Shown: piece by piece, positions 4,767-8,140 of the stretch
Layout of the letters: every line of letters starts with the position of its first letter
How positions within the stretch are numbered: the stretch's first letter is position 1
Assembly (NCBI GenBank): GCA_964591705.1
Contig: CAZQCX010000058.1
Coordinates: 1-8,140, forward strand
Reading direction: 5' to 3'
From: UBA11855 sp964591705
Lineage (GTDB): Archaea > Thermoproteota > Bathyarchaeia > Bathyarchaeales > Bathycorpusculaceae
Length of the DNA: 8,140 bases
Notes under the pieces: model-generated
What the model was told of the DNA's origin: nothing
The model's input: only the letters and a program-made list of their open reading frames with translations
Database searches by the model: none
Translations under genes and position numbers: made by a program

Positions 4767-6122
4767 TTAGAGAAGCTTCTTTTTTCCCTGTTCAACTAGC
4801 TCTATTGTCTTCAAGCGCCATGTTCTGAACTTTTCAGGGGAGGTTGGGTAAGTGTCATAGTGGGTCCTGACCTGTCGCATCATGTCTACGGTTGTTTTGA
4901 GCTTTCTCAGGAAACCGAGACGTTTTCTGCCTCTGAAGACTCTTTTGGCTGTCTCGGTTATGTTAAGGTGAAACTCGTCACCCATGGCTGCTTTCAGGAC
5001 GTCGCTTTCTGTGATTAGCTTGCAGCCCATTCCATAGTTCAAGTCTTCGTCGTTGCTTGATAGTAGAAACAGGCGGAAGATATCTAGGCTAGCCTGTTTC
5101 TTGCCATAAGAGTCCATGTACATTTTGTTGTAGGTCCACAGCGCTGATTGGGTCGGTTCACCCTTCTCAAGTGCGTTGGCGATTGTTTTTCCTGCGTAGA
5201 AACCGCTCAGCATGGAGGGGCCTATTCCTCCTCCGTGGATTGGATTTACCAGACTTGCTGCGTCTCCGGTTATGACCACGCCGTTGCCGACCATGTTGTC
5301 TAGTGGTCTTCTCGTTGGGTCCCACCAGGCGCCTCCATTCAATAGGAGTGATCCTTCAAATTGAGGCTTTGACAAGATGTGGGAATACAGTTGCTTCTTC
5401 GGGTTGGGGAAGTTGCCTCGCATGCATATGCCTAAGCCAACGTTGACTTTGGCTCCTAGTTTGGGGAAGATCCAGGTGTATCCTCCTGGTGTTATCTGTG
5501 AGTTGAGGTAGATTTCGCAGTACTTGGTGTTTTCGTTTTCCTGTTTGAGTTGTCTGATTTCTCTGTAGCATGCTTCCACGTCTTCGTTCTCGATTTTGTT
5601 TTCGATGCCCATCTCAGTTGGTAGTTTTTGTCTGACAACGCCTGTGAAACCACTTGCATCAACGACGACTTTGCTCTTCAGTCGAGTTGTTTTGCCCATG
5701 GAATTCTTCACTTTTCCTCCAGCAATGAATCCGTCGTCGAAGAGGGGTTCGAGGAACATGGTTGAATCCATGAGCAGGGCGCCTTCGTCAATTGCTTTCT
5801 TGAGTAGCCACTGTCCGAAGAGTCGTCTGTTCAAGATGTAACCGATGAAATCCTTGTCGGCTATTGTGAAAATCGAGTTAGTGTCGGGCGAGAATATCTG
5901 TACTCCTTCGATTCGTTTTTCAAGCTCGCCTCCTTTTGGCTTTTCCAGTCCCAGGGTATTCAGATGATGTTCTCCGAGGGCGTCGCCGCAGATTTTTGCT
6001 CCTATTTCTTCCCTTTTTTTGTTGTCGATCAGGCAGACCTTCAAGCCTTTCTCAGCAGCGGTCTTCGCGGCTAGGCAACCTGCTGTTCCAGCGCCGACCA
6101 CCAGCACGTCGAATTTTTGCAT
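4767..6122 (-). CDS. Geranylgeranyl reductase (digeranylgeranylglycerophospholipid reductase), FAD-dependent
   Basis: This flavoprotein hydrogenates the isoprenoid chains of archaeal membrane lipids, saturating geranylgeranyl groups at the membrane surface. At 451 residues it is close to the Sulfolobus acidocaldarius enzyme. The N-terminal Rossmann motif is VVGAGTAG (8-15), with acidic D33 ending the second strand. KICGDAL (43-49) is the family's K-x-C-G block next to FAD. Y215-T-W-I-F-P220, followed after eight residues by GLG (229-231), matches the substrate-site signature YxWxFPx7-8GxG. GDAASLVNPIHGGGIGPSM (286-304) is the second FAD-binding motif. The last 100 residues are basic and probably membrane-associated. 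The ATG at 6122 has its own TATA box upstream. Related reductases act on quinones or free geranylgeranyl groups, so the exact lipid substrate is inferred. Confidence 0.9.
   Translation of the reverse strand: MQKFDVLVVGAGTAGCLAAKTAAEKGLKVCLIDNKKREEIGAKICGDALGEHHLNTLGLEKPKGGELEKRIEGVQIFSPDTNSIFTIADKDFIGYILNRRLFGQWLLKKAIDEGALLMDSTMFLEPLFDDGFIAGGKVKNSMGKTTRLKSKVVVDASGFTGVVRQKLPTEMGIENKIENEDVEACYREIRQLKQENENTKYCEIYLNSQITPGGYTWIFPKLGAKVNVGLGICMRGNFPNPKKQLYSHILSKPQFEGSLLLNGGAWWDPTRRPLDNMVGNGVVITGDAASLVNPIHGGGIGPSMLSGFYAGKTIANALEKGEPTQSALWTYNKMYMDSYGKKQASLDIFRLFLLSSNDEDLNYGMGCKLITESDVLKAAMGDEFHLNITETAKRVFRGRKRLGFLRKLKTTVDMMRQVRTHYDTYPTSPEKFRTWRLKTIELVEQGKKKLL
4771..4786 (+). terminator. Palindrome plus T-tract, plus-strand terminator
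   Basis: The ten-base palindrome AGAAGCTTCT (4771-4780) runs into a six-T tract (4781-4786 including the last palindrome T's neighbour bases). It lies inside the last codons of the convergent reductase gene. It would stop plus-strand transcripts from the permease gene or the gap before they run far into the opposing gene. The seven-T tract at 4742-4748 may act first. Confidence 0.35.
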
Positions 6123-6138
6123 GGCTTTTCACTTTGTG

Positions 6139-6161
6139 CAGAGTGATGTTTCAATACTCTG
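6139..6161. promoter_or_regulatory. Inverted repeat at the reductase promoter (possible operator)
   Basis: CAGAGT (6139-6144) and ACTCTG (6156-6161) form a perfect six-base dyad with an eleven-base spacer, 23 bases overall. The arm centres lie 17 bases apart. On the minus strand it reaches from the edge of the TATA element to the expected transcription start, where a bound dimer would block initiation. The Lrp-type regulator encoded just upstream is the obvious candidate, but this is inference. Confidence 0.4.
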
Positions 6162-6174
6162 ATATAAATAATCT
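6161..6174 (-). promoter_or_regulatory. TATA promoter of the geranylgeranyl reductase gene
   Basis: Read on the minus strand this is GATTATTTATATC, a good archaeal TATA element centred near 6166. Transcription would begin near 6140, giving a leader of about 18 bases before the ATG at 6122. It lies in the 74-base gap after the regulator gene, so the reductase need not depend on read-through from that gene. Confidence 0.5.
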
Positions 6175-6196
6175 CTATGTGATTGTGTCCTGCTCA

Positions 6197-6694
6197 CTAC
6201 GGAATGGTTTTTCGAGGTGGCAGGGGTATTTCTGTAGTTTCCTTTACGGTCTCAAAAACCATGCATGTTAGTGTTTTCTCTAGTCCCTGAATTAGTCGTA
6301 GTTTGTCTACGACAAACTTGCCCACCGCATCGACGTTCTCCGCTCTGAGCTTTATGAGTAGATCCCAGTCGCCTGTGATTATGTGGACTTCTTGCACTTC
6401 CGGAAACTTTGCTATCTCTTTGGCTACTGCTCGCTGTGAAACAGGCGTGCCGTCCGCTGTTGTGCGGTAAGAGACGGAGGCTAGAATGAATGCTGCTGTT
6501 CCTGCGTTGAGCTTTTCTGGGGCTACGATTGCTCTGTATTCCCTGATTATTCCTTGTTCTTCCATGCGTTTTGTTTTGGCAAAGACCGTGGTTATTGGAG
6601 CGTTGATTTTTTTGGATATTTGTTTGGCTGTGAGTTTGCTATTCGTTTGGAGTAGCCTGAGTATTGCGGTGTCTTTCTCGTCCAGTTTTAGCAT
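6197..6694 (-). CDS. Lrp/AsnC-family transcriptional regulator
   Basis: This is a 165-residue DNA-binding regulator of the Lrp/AsnC (feast/famine) family. Residues 1-52 form the winged helix-turn-helix: LDEKDTAILRLLQTNSKLTA, then ISKKINAPITTVFAKTKRME as recognition region and GIIREYRAIV as wing. Residues 66-150 form the RAM effector and oligomerisation domain, with the typical turn ITGDWDLLIKL (106-116). The C-terminus has a short tail, EIPLPPRKTIP. Such proteins usually sense amino acids and often repress their own gene. The ATG at 6694 sits about 29 bases from the centre of a TATA box, so the mRNA is probably leaderless, and a perfect dyad overlaps its start. It is upstream of the reductase on the same strand and divergent from the asparagine synthetase; either could be a target. 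Confidence 0.9.
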   Translation of the reverse strand: MLKLDEKDTAILRLLQTNSKLTAKQISKKINAPITTVFAKTKRMEEQGIIREYRAIVAPEKLNAGTAAFILASVSYRTTADGTPVSQRAVAKEIAKFPEVQEVHIITGDWDLLIKLRAENVDAVGKFVVDKLRLIQGLEKTLTCMVFETVKETTEIPLPPRKTIP

Positions 6695-6697
6695 AAT

Positions 6698-6710
6698 TGT
6701 AACTATTACA
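6698..6710. promoter_or_regulatory. TGTAA-N3-TTACA dyad, candidate autoregulatory operator of the Lrp gene
   Basis: TGTAA (6698-6702), CTA, TTACA (6706-6710) is a perfect 13-base dyad. It sits between the TATA box and the start codon of the regulator gene, across the expected transcription start near 6696. Palindromic, AT-rich sites of this length are typical of archaeal Lrp-family regulators, and binding here would repress the gene. This is the best-placed regulatory site in the window, though no direct evidence links the protein to it. Confidence 0.5.
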
Positions 6711-6719
6711 GTTCTTTGG

Positions 6720-6726
6720 TATAAAT
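6720..6726 (-). promoter_or_regulatory. TATA box of the Lrp-family gene (leaderless)
   Basis: On the minus strand this reads ATTTATA, centred at 6723. The ATG at 6694 is about 29 bases downstream, the spacing expected if transcription starts at or one or two bases before the start codon. No Shine-Dalgarno site is present, which agrees with a leaderless message. Confidence 0.5.
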
Positions 6727-6761
6727 GCTTGCTTTTTTTGTATATTTTATGAGTCTTTTGG

Positions 6762-6775
6762 TAATAAATTTATTA
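6762..6775 (+). promoter_or_regulatory. Palindromic TATA region of the asparagine synthetase gene
   Basis: TAATAAATTTATTA is a perfect 14-base palindrome that includes a TATA-type core. It would place plus-strand transcription start near 6795, about 30 bases before the TTG at 6825. Being symmetrical it could also be a regulator site, or fire leftward behind the Lrp promoter. The divergent spacer is only 130 bases, so both promoters may share control. Confidence 0.45.
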
Positions 6776-6783
6776 TGTAGTCT

Positions 6784-6799
6784 GCTCACTCGTTTGAGC
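6784..6799. promoter_or_regulatory. GCTCA-N6-TGAGC dyad at the asparagine synthetase start site
   Basis: GCTCA (6784-6788) and TGAGC (6795-6799) form a dyad with a six-base spacer, overlapping the predicted transcription start. The sequence differs from the dyads at the Lrp and reductase promoters, so a common regulator is not shown. It could act as an operator, as an mRNA leader hairpin, or not at all. Confidence 0.25.
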
Positions 6800-6824
6800 C
6801 TGAAGATGTTGAGTTGAGTTCGGG

Positions 6825-7811
6825 TTGGAGAGAGCAAAAGCCGCGCGTTCAGAATGTGTGCTTGTCGATTTGCCTAAGTCGATAGATCAGCTTTCGGAGG
6901 GCGAGGTTGAAAGGAAACTCTGCATAGGCAAGGTGATGACCCACACAATCAAAAGCCTAACTTCAACGTTCATTGACCAAGGCTTCGAATGGCTGCTTCC
7001 AGTGGCGCTAAGCCAGTCTACAGATCCCTTGTGGCCTGATCCTGGGGCTTCAATCGACAAGAGAATAGAAGTTGACATTTACGGAAAAATGGTGCGTACA
7101 ACTTCAAGCATGATTGTCCACAAGCTTGTTGCTTCGTCTATTGTTTATCCCAAATTGTTTATCCTTTCCCCGAACATACGTATCGAGAAGGCCGAACGGG
7201 CACATACTGGAAAACACGTCTATGAGTTCACTCAGCTAGATTTCGAAGTGAGAGGGGCTTCATCCAAGGATATTTTTCACATTGTTGAAGGCGCAATACG
7301 CAGCCTCGTGGCAAGCCTTAGGCGCAGCATGAAGGAGGAACTCGAGAGTCTTTGCAGCTGTGATTTCGTGAAGGTGCCTAGGCCCCCTTTCAAAGTCTAT
7401 GACAGGCACGAACTCGAGCTCAAATATGGGCCAGACTGGGAAGCAGAGGTGGCGTCGGCAAGTGAAGAACCCGTGTGGATCACGAATATACCTAGGGAGT
7501 TTTATGACTATGAGGACCATGCTAATGGCAAATGGGACAACTATGATCTTTTCATGCCTCGTTTTGGGGAAGTGCTTTCAGGTGCCAAGAGAGAATGGGA
7601 GTACAGCAAAATACTCAGCAAGATTGAAAGAGACAAGGTGAACAAGCAAAACTACGCCTTGTTGCTGAAGCTTGCCCGAGAGGGAAAAATCAAGCCTTCG
7701 GCGGGGGCTGGTATTGGCATGGAGCGGCTGGTTGGTTGGATAACCGGCGTCAAGCACATAGGCGAAACGCAGCCATTCCCGCGGGTGCCCGGGGTAGTTC
7801 ATGAACTTTAG
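6825..7811 (+). CDS. Archaeal asparagine synthetase (AsnRS-like class II catalytic domain, AS-AR type)
   Basis: This is a stand-alone class II aminoacyl-tRNA synthetase catalytic domain resembling Asp/AsnRS but lacking the N-terminal OB-fold anticodon domain. That architecture defines the archaeal asparagine synthetase characterised in Pyrococcus, which makes asparagine from aspartate, ammonia and ATP. Motif 2 is at 119-141 (RIEK, then H131 and EFTQLDFE). YDLFMPRFGEVLSGAKREWE (240-259) matches the AsnRS segment before motif 3, and motif 3 is AGIGMERLVGWITGVKHIGE (295-314) with FPRVPG. The 328 residues are somewhat long for the type, through an N-terminal extension of about 20. TTG at 6825 is the first start after an in-frame stop; GTG at 6858 is an alternative, and neither has a clear Shine-Dalgarno site. 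A truncated AsnRS with another role cannot be excluded. Confidence 0.82.
   Translation: MERAKAARSECVLVDLPKSIDQLSEGEVERKLCIGKVMTHTIKSLTSTFIDQGFEWLLPVALSQSTDPLWPDPGASIDKRIEVDIYGKMVRTTSSMIVHKLVASSIVYPKLFILSPNIRIEKAERAHTGKHVYEFTQLDFEVRGASSKDIFHIVEGAIRSLVASLRRSMKEELESLCSCDFVKVPRPPFKVYDRHELELKYGPDWEAEVASASEEPVWITNIPREFYDYEDHANGKWDNYDLFMPRFGEVLSGAKREWEYSKILSKIERDKVNKQNYALLLKLAREGKIKPSAGAGIGMERLVGWITGVKHIGETQPFPRVPGVVHEL
7796..7811. repeat. 16-base palindromic unit at the 3' end of the asparagine synthetase gene
   Basis: AGTTCATGAACTTTAG forms the last codons and stop of the gene. Its first twelve bases, AGTTCATGAACT, are a perfect palindrome. Its parts recur 120 bases downstream in swapped order (7916-7934). 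Confidence 0.45.
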
Positions 7812-7841
7812 GCTAGTTGTGGTAGTGCCTGAGGTGTCGTA

Positions 7842-7868
7842 ATTCTTTTCTGCGCAAGGTTTGTTTTT
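7842..7868 (+). terminator. T-rich terminator after the asparagine synthetase gene
   Basis: Three short T-tracts (7846-7849, 7860-7862 and 7864-7868) lie 30-57 bases after the stop codon. Repeated T-tracts without a strong stem are the usual archaeal termination signal. The tracts are short, so the call is modest. Confidence 0.3.
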
Positions 7869-7915
7869 GCTTCCATGTTCAGAGAGAGGAACATTATGGA
7901 AAACATGGGAAGAGT

Positions 7916-7934
7916 GAACTTTAGAGTTCATGAA
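7916..7934. repeat. Permuted copy of the 7796-7811 unit overlapping the pckG start
   Basis: GAACTTTAG (7916-7924) repeats the second part of the 7796-7811 unit, and AGTTCATGAA (7925-7934) repeats the first part, both exactly. The two therefore read as abutting partial copies of that unit. The junction also forms a six-base stem, TGAACT/AGTTCA (7915-7920 with 7925-7930), around TTAG. The ATG of the downstream gene lies inside the second half. Confidence 0.45.
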
Positions 7935-8140
7935 TCCCTATCTTGAAGTTTTGCAGTCAGCTCGGCAAAGATGGGTATAGGAAACTTGGTGAGATGTCAA
8001 ATCCTAGTGTTCACGAATTTTTGTCAAGGCAAGTGACGTTTGCCATCCCCGACAGGTTTTTCTCTGCAGTGACTCTCCAGAAGATATAGCGTACGTTAGG
8101 AGACAGACAATCGGGGCTGGTGAAGAAAAAGCAATCTTGG
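7930..8140 (+). pseudogene. pckG: 5' end of GTP-type phosphoenolpyruvate carboxykinase, two compensating frameshifts, runs off window
   Basis: PEP carboxykinase (GTP) converts oxaloacetate to PEP in gluconeogenesis. The N-terminus is split over frames. ATG at 7930 gives MNPYLEVLQSAR before a TAG at 7978-7980. The next frame gives KDGYRKLGEMSNPSVHEF (from 7967) until a TAG at 8087-8089. The first frame then resumes after 8018-8022 as VKASDVCHPRQVFLCSDSPE, DIAYVRRQTIGAGEEKAIL to the edge. Spliced together they resemble, from memory, archaeal PckG N-termini: KL-x-E-x-x-NP-x-x-HEF, eight residues, x-P-x-x-VF-x-C-x-DS-x-ED-x-x-YVR and GEEK. The shifts are one extra base near 7965-7967 and one missing T in the T-tract 8018-8022, so the net shift is zero. 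Assembly or sequencing error is as likely as a true pseudogene. Catalytic residues lie beyond the window. Confidence 0.6.

Noticed and set aside
7994..8089. Stand-alone ATG frame of 31 codons near the right edge.
   Set aside because: Its first half is the middle segment of the frameshifted PEP carboxykinase; its second half, after the T-tract, is out of frame with that protein.
1..8140. CRISPR arrays, insertion sequences, rRNA, tRNA, toxin-antitoxin pairs and defence genes.
   Set aside because: No spaced direct repeats, transposase motifs, terminal inverted repeats or RNA gene signatures were found on either strand, apart from the possible recombinase tail at the left edge.

Overview
The window is archaeal chromosome of moderate G+C content. 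The evidence is eukaryote-type ribosomal proteins L15e and L13e, two protein subunits of archaeal RNase P, a COG1325 exosome-associated RNA-binding protein, a geranylgeranyl reductase for archaeal membrane lipids, an archaeal asparagine synthetase of the AsnRS-like type, TATA-box promoters and frequent TTG starts. L13e is known mainly from Crenarchaeota, Thaumarchaeota, Korarchaeota and relatives and is missing from most Euryarchaeota, so a TACK lineage is likely. Bathyarchaeia is my best guess, but that is inference.

Layout. Positions 1-236 hold what looks like the last codons of an archaeal tyrosine recombinase, then the promoter and a hairpin-bearing leader. Positions 237-2624 are a tight plus-strand operon: rpl15e, rpl13e, a COG1325 RNA-binding protein, rnp3 (Rpp30) and rnp2 (Pop5), with gaps of 1 and 25 bases and then two 4-base stop/start overlaps. 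This is the translation/RNA-processing part of the archaeal exosome superoperon. The proteasome and exosome-core genes that often follow are absent. A 227-base gap with a T-tract terminator and a new promoter leads to an ArsB/SLC13-type anion permease (2852-4246), probably translated from a leaderless mRNA.

Positions 4247-4766 are a 520-base convergent gap with no intact gene. It holds debris of a small frameshifted membrane protein, a TATA-like promoter followed by a possible small RNA, and plus-strand T-tract terminators. Positions 4767-6694 are two minus-strand genes, each with its own promoter: geranylgeranyl reductase and an Lrp/AsnC-family regulator. The regulator is divergent from the asparagine synthetase (6825-7811). 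All three promoters carry an inverted repeat at or near the expected transcription start, so a small locally controlled unit is plausible. At the right edge (7930-8140) is the 5' end of GTP-type PEP carboxykinase, interrupted by two compensating frameshifts.

The operon makes and matures the translation apparatus: two ribosomal proteins, two RNase P subunits for tRNA 5' processing, and an RNA-binding partner. The right half is central and lipid metabolism (lipid saturation, asparagine, gluconeogenesis) with one regulator. I see no defence system, CRISPR array, intact insertion sequence, tRNA or rRNA. I did not find a clearly new multi-gene system. The best leads are the frameshifted pckG, the Lrp/GGR/asparagine-synthetase control region, the rpl15e leader and the 4.2-4.8 kb gap.
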